Positions 47,388 through 60,823 of a DNA stretch of 64,000 nucleotides are shown here, piece after piece. Below the pieces are notes generated by a model. The model did not search any database and was not told where the DNA came from. It saw nothing but the letters and a program-made list of their open reading frames with translations. The position numbers and the translations under genes were made by a program. Numbering within the stretch: the stretch's first letter is position 1; the number at the start of each line of letters is the position of its first letter. The DNA is from Craterostigma plantagineum (taxonomy: Eukaryota > Streptophyta > Magnoliopsida > Lamiales > Linderniaceae). The stretch lies in contig JAPQWV010001126.1 in assembly GCA_027422505.1 (NCBI GenBank), positions 1 through 64,000 of the forward strand, read 5' to 3'.

Positions 47388-49497
47388 TCGATTTTTAGGC
47401 GATTTTTGGGCTACTCTCCATCAAGTTTCGAAATTTTGAAAACTTGGAAATATTATTTTTAGCTTTTAGGCGATTTTGGGGCTTAATTTTAGCGATTTGA
47501 GGTTACGTTTAGGCTTAGGCTTGTGTAATATTCGATTTGAGGTTGATATGAAGCTTGATTAATGCGAAAAAAGTGGCAAAATTTTGGTTTTTGGGCTTAT
47601 ATTGAGTTCTATTTTTTCGAAGTTTGAGGTATTGCGATTTCGTGGCTTAGTTTCTACGATTTGAGGCTCATGTTTGTATTACATTCGATTTGAGGTTGAT
47701 ATGGACATTGATTAATGCGAAAAAAGTGGCGAAATTTTGGTTTTTCAGCTTATATGAGATTTTTCGAAGTTGGATGTATTTTATGCATTTTCGAGGCTTA
47801 GTTTCTACGATTTGAGCTCATGTTTGTGTTATATTTGATTTGAGGTTGATATGGACATTGATTAATACGAAAGAAGTGACGAAATTTTTGGTTCCTTGAA
47901 TGGTCATGCAATGAAGGCAAAAACTTTGGTTCCTTAATTAATTCGAAGTAATGTGATATAACTCGAATTGGTTTGAATTAATAGGTATATAATTCTAATT
48001 AAATAAAATAAAGAACAAAAAATATTAGGAAAATAAATAATAATTCAAATAAATTCGAATTATTTGGAATAATTCGAATTAATATGAATTAATTTAAGTT
48101 AATATGAAAATTTCGAATTAATTACAACACGAATAAAAATATAAATCAAGAAACTATTAAAATAGTTAAAATAAAAATTCAAATTATTTTGAAATAATAG
48201 GATTATAATTCGAACTAATACTATTTAATATGAATATAAAATTTAACTCGAATTAATAGGAATATAAGTCGAACTAACTAAAACTAAAAAAATAAATTAT
48301 AACTTTAATAAAATAATAAGCAATAGGCGACGGCACTATAGGCGACGGGTTTGCAAAATCCGTCGCCTATAATGGATGCGGTGGCATTATGGTAATTTTA
48401 TTTAAGTGTCGACCATTATAGGCGCCGGTCGTTGTGACGAAACCGTCGCCTGTGAGTTTAGTAACTCTTCGACGACATTTGGTAACAAAAAACGTGTCGC
48501 CCAACTATTTTACTTGTTTAAAAAACATTTCTCTTCTCACATGGGCGACGGTTGTTTCGCTACGAAGGCTTCGCACAAAATTAAATTTTTTTTGTTTGGG
48601 TAGGGCGACTCATATTGGTAAAACAAATTAAACATGAGTCGCCCATGAGGGAATTTTATATTTTTTAATTTAGGTATTGGCGACTCATGTTACACGAATG
48701 AGTCGCCCATGCACGTGCTTTAATTTTTTATTTTGTTTTAACATAGGCGACTCATGTTAACGGAACATGAGTCGCCCATGATGGAATTTTATATTTTTTA
48801 ATTTAGGTATGGACGACTCATGTTACCCGAATGAGTCGCCCATGCACGTGCTTTAATTTTTCTTTTGTTTAACATAGGCGACTCATGTTAACGGAACATA
48901 AGTCGCCCATGCACGTGCTTTAATTTTTTTTTTTTTGTATAACATAGGCGACTCATGTTAACGGAACATGAGTCGCCCATGATGGAATTTTATATTTTTT
49001 AATTTAGGTATGGGCGACTCATGTTACCCGAATGAGTCGCCCATGCACGTGCTTTAATTTTTTTTTTGTTTAACATAGGCGACTCGTGTTAACGGAACAT
49101 GAGTCGCCCATGATGGAATTTTTATATTTTTTAATTTAGGTATGGGCGACTCATGTTACCCGAATGTGTCGCCCAAGGGTTGTAGCATAGGCGACTCATA
49201 TTTAGCAAACATGAGTCGCCCATGCACGTGCTTCAATTTTTTTTTGTTTCTGTATGCGCGACGCATGTTACCGAAATGAGTCGCCTATGCTTCTCTTGCC
49301 GTATAGGCGACGCTTGTTAGTTTTACATGAGTCGCCCATGAGTTATTTAAGTTTGGGCGCCCGTTACGTATTTTTCCTAACAACCGTCGCCCATAGCTTT
49401 TATAAACCCTTCCCTTTAAGAGCAGCTCATACGAAGCAGCCGCCGGCACCACTCTCTCCATCAAAGGCGATTTCTCCCGAGGAGAACACGGTAACAT
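47388..49497 (-). repeat. Short unit 19 (inverted arm)
   Basis: A 2110 bp unit with the same marker pair as unit 18 (GTCGACCATTATA near 48409; GGACGACTC near 48810). It shows CCCTTTAAGAG near 49410, matching the AAAGGGAAGG variant of unit 6 near 19101. S junction near 48319. Confidence 0.93.
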
Positions 49498-50574
49498 TCG
49501 ATTTTTAGGCGATTTTGGGGCTACTCTCCATCAAGTTTCGAAATTTTGAAAACTTGGAAATATTATTTTTAGCTTTTAGGCGATTTTGGGGCTTAATTTT
49601 AGCGATTTGAGGTTACGTTTAGGCTTAGGCTTTGTAATATTCGATTTGAGGTTGATATGAAGCTTGATTAATGCGAAAAAAGTGGCAAAATTTTGGTTTT
49701 TGGGCTTATATTGAGTTCGATTTTTCGAAGTTTGAGGTATTGCGATTTCGTGGCTTAGTTTCTACGATTTGAGGCTCATGTTTGTATTACATTCGATTTG
49801 AGGTTGATATGGACATTGATTAATGCGAAAAAATGGCGAATTTTGGTTTTTCAGCTTATATTGAGATTTTTCGAAGTTGGAGGTATTTTATGCATTTTCG
49901 AGGCTTAGTTTCTACGATTTGAGCTCATGTTTGTGTTATATTTGATTTGAGGTTGATATGGACATTGATTAATACGAAAGAAGTGTCGAAATTTTTGGTT
50001 CCTTGAATGGTCATGCAATGAAGGCAAAAACTTTGGTTCCTTAATTAATTCGAAGTAATGTGAATATAACTCGAATTGGTTTGAATTAATAGGTATATAA
50101 TTCTAATTAAATAAAATAAAGAACAAAAAATATTAGGAAAATAAATAATAATTCAAATAAATTCGAATTATTTGGAATAATTCGAATTAATATGAATTAA
50201 TTTAAGTTAATATGAAAAATTCGAATTAATTACAACACGAATAAAAATATAAATCAAGAAACTATTAAAATAGATAAATAAAAAATTCAAATTATTTTGA
50301 AATAATAGGATTATAATTCGAACTAATACTATTTAATATGAATATAACAATTTAACTCGAATTAATAGGAATATAAGTCGAACTAACTAAAACTAAAAAA
50401 AATAAATTATAACTTTAATAAAATAATAACAATGATTTAGTTCGAATTAATATATCTAATTCTAGTTAGTTCTTTTTATATGAATATAATTCATATAAAT
50501 TGAAATAGAAAATAGTAATATATTTAAAAATTTATAATATAATTCGAATTAATATGAATATAATTAGGATAATA

Positions 50575-50864
50575 TTTCAACAATGCCAAGGCAAGATCTG
50601 GTCGACGCCGTCGCAGTCCAACTCCGCCGAGATCATGTTTGGTGCATCAGGTCGCTGCTGCCCCGTCGTAGTCCATCACCGGCTGCCCCCATAGCAGCCC
50701 AGCCGTCCACCCCACCACACCCAGATCTGCTACTACAACACCGCCAAATCTGCTGCCGTCCACCACCACACCCAGACCGCTACTACAACATCCGACCGCC
50801 ACAATTTTTGCCAGATTTGAGCAGCCGAGAAAAGAAGAAACGAACAAAACGGAGAGAAGATGTG
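50575..50864. other. GC-rich exon-like block, unit 20
   Basis: Here the ATGCC-starting frame (from 50583) is on the plus strand and runs 110 codons to 50915, into the antisense of the lysine-rich fragment. CAGACCGC replaces CAGATCCGC in the second internal repeat. Confidence 0.4.
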
Positions 50865-51047
50865 TCAAAGAGAGAGAGAAGTGTTAGAGAACCTCCGTTT
50901 TTTTTCACGGCCTAGTCTTCCTTGCTCCAATTCTTCGACCCTTAGCTGGGCGAGCTTGGCGTCTTGCTTGGCTTGTTTTTCTTCGGTATTAGTTCTTCGT
51001 CCTTCAAACCTTGGATTTCGCCTCTTGTGCTTCTTCGACTTCAAAAC
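50865..51047 (-). pseudogene. Lysine-rich exon-like fragment, unit 20
   Basis: Reads leftward from the acceptor-like CTATCCATTCAG. It carries a substitution giving AATACCGAAG where other copies have AAAACCGAAG. The second half of the coiled-coil-like stretch is intact. Confidence 0.4.
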
Positions 51048-51833
51048 CTGAATGGATAGAGAAAGAGAGGGATAATGAGTATATTAATTCGGAGGGTTGT
51101 AAAATTTCAGAATCCCGCCCTTTTTTTCGCAAATTCTCATGGGCGACGGGTGTTGGCCAAAAAAATACGTAGCCGTCGCCCAAACTCATATTAAAAAAAA
51201 AAAAAACAAATACACCTTGGGCGACGGTTTTTACACAACAGCCGTCGCCCAACCTTGTCTCTGTTAAGCTCGCAGGTCATCTTCAGTGAAAGCTACTGGT
51301 TTTTATAAAATCCATTTTCTCTGCTTTCGCTTTCGTAGCCAATAGTTTCAATACCAAGATTTTTTTTTATTCATAGAGTTTTCTACTAACCACCAGCAAA
51401 GAAAGGTGGCCCACCCCAATTAACTGCTTCCACTAACTAGAAGGAATCTTCAAAAGACCGAAACTCATCTTTAAAATAAAAACAATGAAAGTTATTAAAA
51501 GAACCGATGTCGAAGAACTGGGGGGGACGGTTTTTACATAACCAACCGTCCCAAACTCATATTTAAAAAAAAAATATAAACAAGTGACCTTGGACGACGG
51601 TTTCTCTTATCAACGTAGAAACCGACGCCCATGCTCGTATTTAAAAATAATTAAATTCAAGAAGCATATAGGCGACGGTTATTTTATAGGAAACCGTCGC
51701 CGGAGACTTTCCCCAATTATAGGCGACGGTTGTGGCCAAGAAACCGTCGCCTATGATGAACAAACGCTATAAAAAAATTACGGGAGTGCCACCGCGTCCA
51801 CTATAGGCGACGGTTTTTGAGGAACCGTCGCCC

Positions 51834-51890
51834 AAAGTGCCGTCGCCTATTGTACATTCACTAGTAGAGAATAAGCAATAGGCGACGGCA
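51834..51890. repeat. Fused CACTA-like termini, unit 20
   Basis: Here the plus strand reads CATTCACTAGTAGAGAATAA with ACTAGT at 51860-51865; orientation is opposite to the forward arm. Confidence 0.55.
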
Positions 51891-54322
51891 CTATAGGCGA
51901 CGGGTTTGCAAAATCCGTCGCCTATAATGGATGCGGTGGCATTATGGTAATTTTATTTAAGTGTCGACGATTATAGGCGCCGGTCGTTGTGACGAAACCG
52001 TCGCCTGTGAGTTTAGTAACTCTTCGGCGACATTTGGTAACAAAAAACGTGTCGCCCAACAATTTTACTTGTTTAAAAAACATTTCTCTTCTCACATGGG
52101 CGACGGTTGTTTCGCTATGAAGGCGTCGCACAAATTAATTTTTTTTGTTTGGGTATGGGCGACTCATATTGGTAACAAAAATTAACATGAGTCGCCCATG
52201 AGGGAATTTTATATTTTTTAATTTAGGTATTGCGACTCATGTTACACGAATGAGTCGCCCATGCACGTGCTTTAATTTTTCATTTTGTTTAACATAGGCG
52301 ACTCATGTTAACGGAACATGAGTCGCCCATGATGGAATTTTTATTTTTTTTAATTTAGGTATGGGCGACTCATGTTACCCGAATGAGTCCGCCCATGCAC
52401 GTGCTTTAATTTTTCTTTTGTTTAACATAGGCGACTCATGTTAACGGAACATAAGTCGCCCATGCACGTGCTTTAATTTTTTTTTTTTGTATAACATAGG
52501 CGACTCCTGTTAACGGAACATGAGTCGCCCATGATGGAATTTATATTTTTTAATTTAGGTATGGGCGACTCATGTTACCCGAATGAGTCGCCCATGCACG
52601 TGCTTTAATTTTTCTTTTGTTTAACATAGGCGACTCATGTTAACGGAACATAAGTCGCCCATGCACGTGCTTTAATTTTTTTTGTATAACATAGGCGACT
52701 CATGTTAACGGAACATGAGTCGCCCATGATGGAATTTTATATTTTTTAATTTAGGTATGGGCGACTCATGTTACCCGAATGAGTCGCCCATGCACGTGCT
52801 TTAATTTTTTTTTGTTTAACATAGGCGACTCGTGTTAACGGAACATGAGTCGCCCATGATGGAATTTATATTTTTTAATTTAGGTATGGGCGACTCATGT
52901 TACCCGAATGTGTCGCCCAAGGGTTGTAGCATAGGCGACTCATATTTAGCAAAATGAGTCGCCCATGCACGTGCTTCAATTTTTTTTTTGTTTCTGTATG
53001 CGCGACGCATGTTACCGGACATGAGTCGCCTATGCTTCTCTTGCCGTATAGGCGACGCTTGTTAGTTTTACATGAGTCGCCCATGAGTTATTTAAGTTTG
53101 GGCGCCCGTTACGTATTTTTCCTAACAACCGTCGCCCATAGCTTTTATAAACCCTTCCCGTTAAGAGCAGCTCATACGAAGCAGCCGCCGGCACCACTCT
53201 CTCCATCAAAGGCGATTTCTCCCGAGGGAGACACGGTAACATTCGATTTTTAGGCGATTTTGGGGCTACTCTCCATCAAGTTTCGAAATTTTGAAAACTT
53301 GGAAATATTATTTTTAGCTTTTAGGCGATTTTGGGGCTTAATTTTAGCGATTTGAGGTTACGTTTAGGCTTAGGCTTGTGTAATATTCGATTTGAGGTTG
53401 ATATGAAGCTTGATTAATGCGAAAAAAGTGGCAAAATTTTGGTTTTTTGGCTTATATTGAGTTCGATTTTTTCGAAGTTTGAGGTATTGCGATTTCGTGG
53501 CTTAGTTTCTACGATTTGAGGCTCATGTTTGTATTACATTCGATTTGAGGTTGATATGGACATTGATTAATGCGAAAAAAGTGGCGAAATTTTGGTTTTT
53601 TCAGCTTATATTGAGATTTTTCGAAGTTGGAGGTATTTTATGCATTTTCGAGGCTTAGTTTCTACGATTTGAGCTCATGTTTGTGTTATATTTGATTTGA
53701 GGTTGATATGGACATTGATTAATACGAAAGAAGTGTCGAAATTTTTGGTTCCTTGAATGGTCATGCAATGAAGGCAAAAACTTTGGTTCCTTAATTAATT
53801 CGAAGTAATGTGAATATAACTCGAATTGGTTTGAATTAACAGGTATATAATTCTAATTAATAAAATAAAGAACAAAAAATATTAGGAAAATAAATAATAA
53901 TTCAAATAAATTCGAATTATTTGGAATAATTCGAATTAATATGAATTAATTTAAGTTAATATGAAAAATTCGAATTAATTACAACACGAATAAATATAAA
54001 TCAAGAAACTATTAAAATAGTTAAAAATAAAAATTCAAATTATTTTGAAATAATAGGATTATAATTCGAACTAATACTATTTAATATGAATATAACAATT
54101 TAACTCGAATTAATAGGAATATAAGTCGAACTAACTAAAACTAAAAAAATAATTATAACTTTAATAAAATAATAACAATGATTTAGTTCGAATTAATATA
54201 ATCTAATTCTAGTTAGTTCTTTTTATATGAATATAATTCATATAAATTGAAATAAAATAGTAAAATATATTAAAAATTTATAATATAATTCGAATTAATA
54301 TGAATATAATTAGGATAATATT

Positions 54323-54611
54323 TCAACAATGCCAAGGCAAGATCTGGTCGACGCCGTCGCAGTCCAACTCCGCCGAGATCATGTTTGGTGCATCAGGTCG
54401 CTGCTGCCCCGTCGTAGTCCATCACCGGCTGCCCCCATAGCAGCCCAGCCGTCCACCCCACCACACCCAGATCTGCTACTACAACACCGCCAAATCTGCT
54501 GCCGTCCACCACCACACCCAGATCCGCTACTACAACATCCGACCGCCACAATTTTTGCCAGATTTGAGCAGCCGAGAAAAGAAGAAACGAACAAAACGGA
54601 GAGAAGATGTG
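54323..54611. other. GC-rich exon-like block, unit 21
   Basis: The same ATGCC frame begins at 54329. Its carboxyl half differs from unit 20 because of an indel, evidence against coding constraint. Confidence 0.4.
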
Positions 54612-54793
54612 TCAAGAGAGAGAGAAGTGTTAGAGAACCTCCGTTTTTTTTCACGGCCTAGTCTTCCTTGCTCCAATTCTTCGACCCTTAGCTGGGCGAG
54701 CTTGGCGTCTTGCTTGGCTTGTTTTTCTTCGGTTTTAGTTCTTCGTCCTTCAAACCTTGGATTTCGCCTCTTGTGCTTCTTCGACTTCAAAAC
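54612..54793 (-). pseudogene. Lysine-rich exon-like fragment, unit 21 (read-through frame)
   Basis: A shortened GAGAG run removes the usual in-frame stop, so the frame continues into the GC block to 54530. This difference arises in a simple repeat and says nothing about coding constraint. Confidence 0.4.
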
Positions 54794-55589
54794 CTGGAAT
54801 GAAAAGAGAAAGAGAGGGATAATGAGATATATTAATTCGGAGGGTTGTAAAATTTCAGAATCCCGCCCCTTTTTTCGCAAATTCTCATGGGCGACGGGTG
54901 TTGGCCAAAAAAATACGTAGCCGTCGCCCAAACTCATATTTAAAAAAAAAAAAAACAAAAAATACACCTTGGGCGACGGTTTCTACACAACAGCCGTCGC
55001 CCAACCTTGTCTCTGTTAAGCTCGCAGGTCATCTTCAGTGAAAGCTACTGGTTTTTATAAAAATCCATTTTCTGCTTTCGCTTTCGTAGCCAATAGTTTC
55101 AATACCAAGATTTTTTTTTATTCATACAGTTTTCTACTAACCACCAGCAAAGAAAGGTGGCCCCCCCAATTAAACTGCTTCCACTAACTAGAAGGAATCT
55201 TCAAAAGACCGAAACTCATCTTTAAAATAAAAACAAATGAAAGTTATTAAAAGAACCGATGTCGAAGAACTGGGGGGGACGGTTTTTCATAACCAACCGT
55301 CCCCAAACTCATATTTAAAAAAAAAAAATATATAAACAAGTGAACCTTGGACGACGGTTTCTCTTATCAACGTAGAAACCGACGCCCATGCTCGTATTTA
55401 AAAATAATTAAATTCAAGAAGCATATAGGCGACGGTTATTTTATAGGAAACCGTCGCCGGAGACTTTCCCCAATTATAGGCGACGGTTGTGGCCAAGAAA
55501 CCGTCGCCTATGATGAACAAACGCTATAAAAAATTACGGGAGTGCCACCGCGTCCACTATAGGCGACGGTTTTTGAGGAACCGTCGCCC

Positions 55590-55646
55590 AAAGTGCCGTC
55601 GCCTATTGTACATTCACTAGTAGAGAATAAGCAATAGGCGACGGCA
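55590..55646. repeat. Fused CACTA-like termini, unit 21
   Basis: CATTCACTAGTAGAGAATAA with ACTAGT at 55616-55621 and intact 17 bp inverted arms. Confidence 0.55.
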
Positions 55647-58086
55647 CTATAGGCGACGGGTTTGCAAAATCCGTCGCCTATAATGGATGCGGTGGCATTA
55701 TGGTAATTTTATTTAAGTGTCGACGATTATAGGCGCCGGTCGTTGTGACGAAACCGTCGCCTGTGAGTTTAGTAACTCTTCGGCGACATTTGGTAACAAA
55801 AAACGTGTCGCCCAACTATTTTACTTGTTTAAAAAAACATTTCTCTTCTCACATGGGCGACGGTTGTTTCGCTACGAAGGCGTCGCACAAATTAAATTTT
55901 TTTTTGTTTGGGTATGGGCGACTCATATTGGTAACAAAAATTAAACATGAGTTGCCCATGAGGGAATTTTATATTTTTTTAATTTAGGTATTGGCGACTC
56001 ATGTTACACGAATGAGTCGCCCATGCACGTGCTTTAATTTTTTATTTTGTTTAACATAGGCGACTCATGTTAACGGAACATGAGTCGCCCATGATGGAAT
56101 TTTATATTTTTTAATTTAGGTATGGGCGACTCATGTTACCCGAATGAGTCGCCCATGCACGTGCTTTAATTTTTCTTTTGTTTAACATAGGCGACTCATG
56201 TTAACGGAACATAAGTCGCCCATGCACGTGCTTTAATTTTTTTTTTTGTATAACATAGGCGACTCCTGTTAACGGAACATGAGTCGCCCATGATGGAATT
56301 TATATTTTTTAATTTAGGTATGGGCGACTCATGTTACCCGAATGAGTCGCCCATGCACGTGCTTTAATTTTTCTTTTGTTTAACATAGGCGACTCATGTT
56401 AACGGAACATAAGTCGCCCATGCACGTGCTTTAATTTTTTTTTTTGTATAACATAGGCGACTCATGTTAACGGAACATGAGTCGCCCATGATGGAATTTT
56501 ATATTTTTTAATTTAGGTATGGGCGACTCATGTTACCCGAATGAGTCGCCCATGCACGTGCTTTAATTTTTTTTTGTTTAACATAGGCGACTCGTGTTAA
56601 CGAACATGAGTCGCCCATGATGGAATTGTATATTTTTTAATTTAGGTATGGGCGACTCATGTTACCCGAATGTGTCGCCCAAGGGTTGTAGCATAGGCGA
56701 CTCATATTTAGCAAACATGAGTCGCCCATGCACGTGCTTCAATTTTTTTTTGTTTCTGTATGCGCGACGCATGTTACCGGACATGAGTCGCCTATGCTTC
56801 TCTTGCCGTATAGGCGACGCTTGTTAGTTTTACATGAGTCGCCCATGAGTTATTTAAGTTTGGGCGCCCGTTACGTATTTTTCCTAACAACCGTCGCCCA
56901 TAGCTTTTATAAACCCTTCCCGTTAAGAGCAGCTCATACGAAGCAGCCGCCGGCACCACTCTCTCCATCAAAGGCGATTTCTCCCGAGGAGAACACGGTA
57001 ACATTCGATTTTTAGGGCGATTTTGGGGCTACTCTCCATCAAGTTTCGAAATTTTGAAAACTTGGAAATATTATTTTTAGCTTTTAGGCGATTTTGGGGC
57101 TTAATTTTAGCGATTTGAGGTTACGTTTAGGCTTAGGCTTGTGTAATATTCGATTTGAGGTTGATATGAAGCTTGATTAATGCGAAAAAAGTGGCAAAAT
57201 TTTGGTTTTTGGGCTTATATTGAGTTCGATTTTTCGAAGTTTGAGGTATTGCGATTTCGTGGCTTAGTTTCTACGATTTGAGGCTCATGTTTGTATTACA
57301 TTCGATTTGAGGTTGATATGGACATTGATTAATGCGAAAAAAGTGGCGAAATTTTGGTTTTTTCAGCTTATATTGAGATTTTTCGAAGTTGGAGGTATTT
57401 TATGCATTTTCGAGGATTAGTTTCTACGATTTGAGCTCATGTTTGTGTTATATTTGATTTGAGGTTGATATGGACATTGATTAATACGAAAGAAGTGTCG
57501 AAATTTTTGGTTCCTTGAATGGTCATGCAATGAAGGCAAAAACTTTGGTTCCTTAATTAATTCGAAGTAATGTGAATATAACTCGAATTGGTTTGAATTA
57601 ATAGGTATATAATTCTAATTAAATAAAATAAAGAACAAAAATATTAGGAAAATAAATAATAATTCAAATAAATTCGAATTATTTGGAATAATTCGAATTA
57701 ATATGAATTAATTTAAGTTAATATGAAAAATTCGAATTAATTACAACACGAATAAAAATATAAATCAAGAAACTATTAAAATAGTTAAAATAAAAAATTC
57801 AAATTATTTTGAAATAATAGGATATATAATTCGAACTAATACTATTTAATATGAATATAACAATTTAACTCGAATTAATAGGAATATAAGTCGAACTAAC
57901 TAAAACTAAAAAAAATAAATTATAACTTTAATAAAATAATAACAATGATTTAGTTCGAATTAATATAATCTAATTCTAGTTAGTTCTTTTTATATGAATA
58001 TAATTCATATAAATTGAAATAGAAAATAGTAAAATATATTAAAATTTATAATATAATTCGAATTAATATGAATATAATTAGGATAA

Positions 58087-58379
58087 TATTTCAACAATGC
58101 CAAGGCAAGATCTGGTCGACGCTGTCGCAGTCCAACTCCGCCGAGATCATGTTTGGTGCATCAGGTCGCTGCTGCCCCGTCGTAGTCCATCACCGGCTGC
58201 CCCCATAGCAGCCCAGCCGTCCACCCCACCACACCCAGATCTGCTACTACAACACCGCCAAATCTGCTGCCGTCCACCACCACACCCAGATCCGCTACTA
58301 CAACATCCGACCGCCACAATTTTTGCCAGATTTGAGCAGCCGAGAAAAGAAGAAACGAACAAAACGAAGAGAAGATGTG
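58087..58379. other. GC-rich exon-like block, unit 22
   Basis: The ATGCC frame begins at 58097 and stops after 101 codons. GACGCTGTCGCAG replaces GACGCCGTCGCAG near 58119. Confidence 0.4.
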
Positions 58380-58562
58380 TCAAAGAGAGAGAGAAGTGTT
58401 AGAGAACCTCCGTTTTTTTTCACGGCCTAGTCTTCCTTGCTCCAATTCTTCGACCCTTAGCTGGGCGAGCTTGGCGTCTTGCTTGGCTTGTTTTTCTTCG
58501 GTTTTAGTTCTTCGTCCTTCAAACCTTGGATTTCGCCTCTTGTGCTTCTTCGACTTCAAAAC
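58380..58562 (-). pseudogene. Lysine-rich exon-like fragment, unit 22
   Basis: Intact relative to the reference, with a minus-strand acceptor-like TTCATTCCAG just right of 58562. Confidence 0.4.
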
Positions 58563-59352
58563 CTGGAATGAAAGAGAAAGAGAGGGATAATGAGATATAT
58601 TAATTCGGAGGGTTGTAAAATTTCAGAATCCCGCCCCTTTTTTTCCGCAAATTCTCATGGGCGACGGGTGTTGGCCAAAAAAATACGTAGCCGTCGCCCA
58701 AACTCATATTAAAAAAAAAAAAACAAATACACCTTGGCGACGGTTTCTACACAACAGCCGTCGCCCAACCTTGTCTCTGTTAAGCTCGCAGGTCATCTTC
58801 AGTGAAAGCTACTGGTTTTTATAAAAATCCATTTTCTGCTTTCGCTTTTCGTAGCCAATAGTTTCAATACCAAGATTTTTTTTTATTCATACAGTTTTCT
58901 ACTAACCACCAGCAAAGAAAGGTGGCCCACCCCAATTAAACTGCTTCCACTAACTAGAAGGAATCTTCAAAAGACCGAAACTCATCTTTAAAATAAAAAC
59001 AAATGAAAGTTATTAAAAGAACCGATGTCGAAGAACTGGGGGGGACGGTTTTTACATAACCAATCGTCCCCAAACTCATATTTAAAAAAAATATATAAAC
59101 AAGTGAACCTTGGACGACGGTTTCTCTTATCAACGTAGAAACCGACGCCCATGCTCGTATTTAAAAATAATTAAATTCAAGAAGCATATAGGCGACGGTT
59201 ATTTTATAGGAAACCGTCGCCGGAGACTTTCCCCAATTATAGGCGACGGTTGTGGCCAAGAAACCGTCGCCTATGATGAACAAACGCTATAAAAAATTAC
59301 GGGAGTGCCACCGCGTCCACTATAGGCGACGGTTTTTGAGGAACCGTCGCCC

Positions 59353-59409
59353 AAAGTGCCGTCGCCTATTGTACATTCACTAGTAGAGAATAAGCAATAG
59401 GCGACGGCA
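59353..59409. repeat. Fused CACTA-like termini, unit 22
   Basis: CATTCACTAGTAGAGAATAA with ACTAGT at 59379-59384 and intact 17 bp inverted arms. Confidence 0.55.
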
Positions 59410-60823
59410 CTATAGGCGACGGGTTTGCAAAATCCGTCGCCTATATGGATGCGGTGGCATTATGGTAATTTTATTTAAGTGTCGACGATTATAGGCGCCG
59501 GTCGTTGTGACGAAACCGTCGCCTGTGAGTTTAGTAACTCTTCGGCGACATTTGGTAACAAAAAACGTGTCGCCCAACAATTTTACTTGTTTAAAAAACA
59601 TTTCTCTTCTCACATGGGCGACGGTTGTTTCGCTACGAAGGCGTCGCACAAATTAAATTTTTTTTGTTTGGGTATGGGCGACTCATATTGGTAACAAAAA
59701 TTAAACATGAGTCGCCCATGAGGGAATTTTATATTTTTAATTTAGGTATTGGCGACTCATGTTACACGAATGAGTCGCCCATGCACGTGCTTTAATTTTT
59801 CATTTTGTTTAACATAGGCGACTCATGTTAACGGAACATGAGTCGCCCATGATGGAATTTTATATTTTTAATTTAGGTATGGGCGACTCATGTTACCCGA
59901 ATGAGTCGCCCATGCACGTGCTTTAATTTTTCTTTTGTTTAACATAGGCGACTCATGTTAACGGAACATAAGTCGCCCATGCACGTGCTTTAATTTTTCT
60001 TTTGTTTAACATAGGCGACTCATGTTAACGGAACATAAGTCGCCCATGCACGTGCTTTAATTTTTTTTTTTTGTATAACATAGGCGACTCCTGTTAACGG
60101 AACATGAGTCGCCCATGATGGAATTTTATATTTTTTAATTTAGGTATGGGCGACTCATGTTACCCGAATGAGTCGCCCATGCACGTGCTTTAATTTTTCT
60201 TTTGTTTAACATAGGCGACTCATGTTAACGGAACATAAGTCGCCCATGCACGTGCTTTAATTTTTTTTTGTATAACATAGGCGACTCATGTTAACGGAAC
60301 ATGAGTCGCCCATGATGGAATTTTATATTTTTTAATTTAGGTATGGGCGACTCATGTTACCCGAATGAGTCGCCCATGCACGTGCTTTAATTTTTTTTTG
60401 TTTAACATAGGCGACTCGTGTTAACGGAACATGAATGATGGAATTTTATATTTTTTAATTTAGGTATGGGCGACTCATGTTACCCGAATGTGTCGCCCAA
60501 GGGTTGTAGCATAGGCGACTCATATTTAGCAAAATGAGTCGCCCATGCACGTGCTTCAATTTTTTTTTTTGTTTCTGTATGCGCGACGCATGTTACCAGA
60601 CATGAGTCGCCTATGCTTCTCTTGCCGTATAGGCGACGCTTGTTAGTTTTACATGAGTCGCCCATGAGTTATTTAAGTTTGGGCGCCCGTTACGTATTTT
60701 TCCTAACAACCGTCGCCCATAGCTTTTATAAACCCTTCCCGTTAAGAGCAGCTCATACGAAGCAGCCGCCGGCACCACTCTCTCCATCAAAGGCGATTTC
60801 TCCCGAGGAGAGCACGGTAACAT

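Larger units (their letters stand above)
49498..53242 (-). repeat. Long unit 20 (L, a-type, inverted arm)
   Basis: A 3745 bp unit with ACTAGT of the TIR fusion at 51860-51865, the lysine-rich fragment at 50865-51047 (minus strand) and the GC block at 50575-50864. a-type markers are AATTTTTCATTTTG near 52273 and CCCAACAATTTTAC near 52055. It has the CTCCTGTTAACGG hairpin (near 52504) seen only in long units. Confidence 0.94.
53243..57004 (-). repeat. Long unit 21 (L, b-type, inverted arm)
   Basis: A 3762 bp unit with TIR fusion at 55616-55621, lysine-rich fragment at 54612-54793 and GC block at 54323-54611. b-type markers are CCCAACTATTTTAC near 55811 and TTTTTTATTTTG near 56038. One AG is missing in the GAGAGAG run near 54615, which opens a longer frame through the lysine-rich fragment. 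Confidence 0.94.
57005..60823 (-). repeat. Long unit 22 (L, a-type, one extra hairpin, inverted arm)
   Basis: At 3819 bp this is the longest L unit. A ~66 bp hairpin-plus-spacer is duplicated at about 59932-60060 (TTTTCTTTTGTTTAACATAG twice). A further hairpin is damaged near 60430, where AACATGAATGATGG lacks the GTCGCCC arm. TIR fusion at 59379-59384. Confidence 0.94.
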
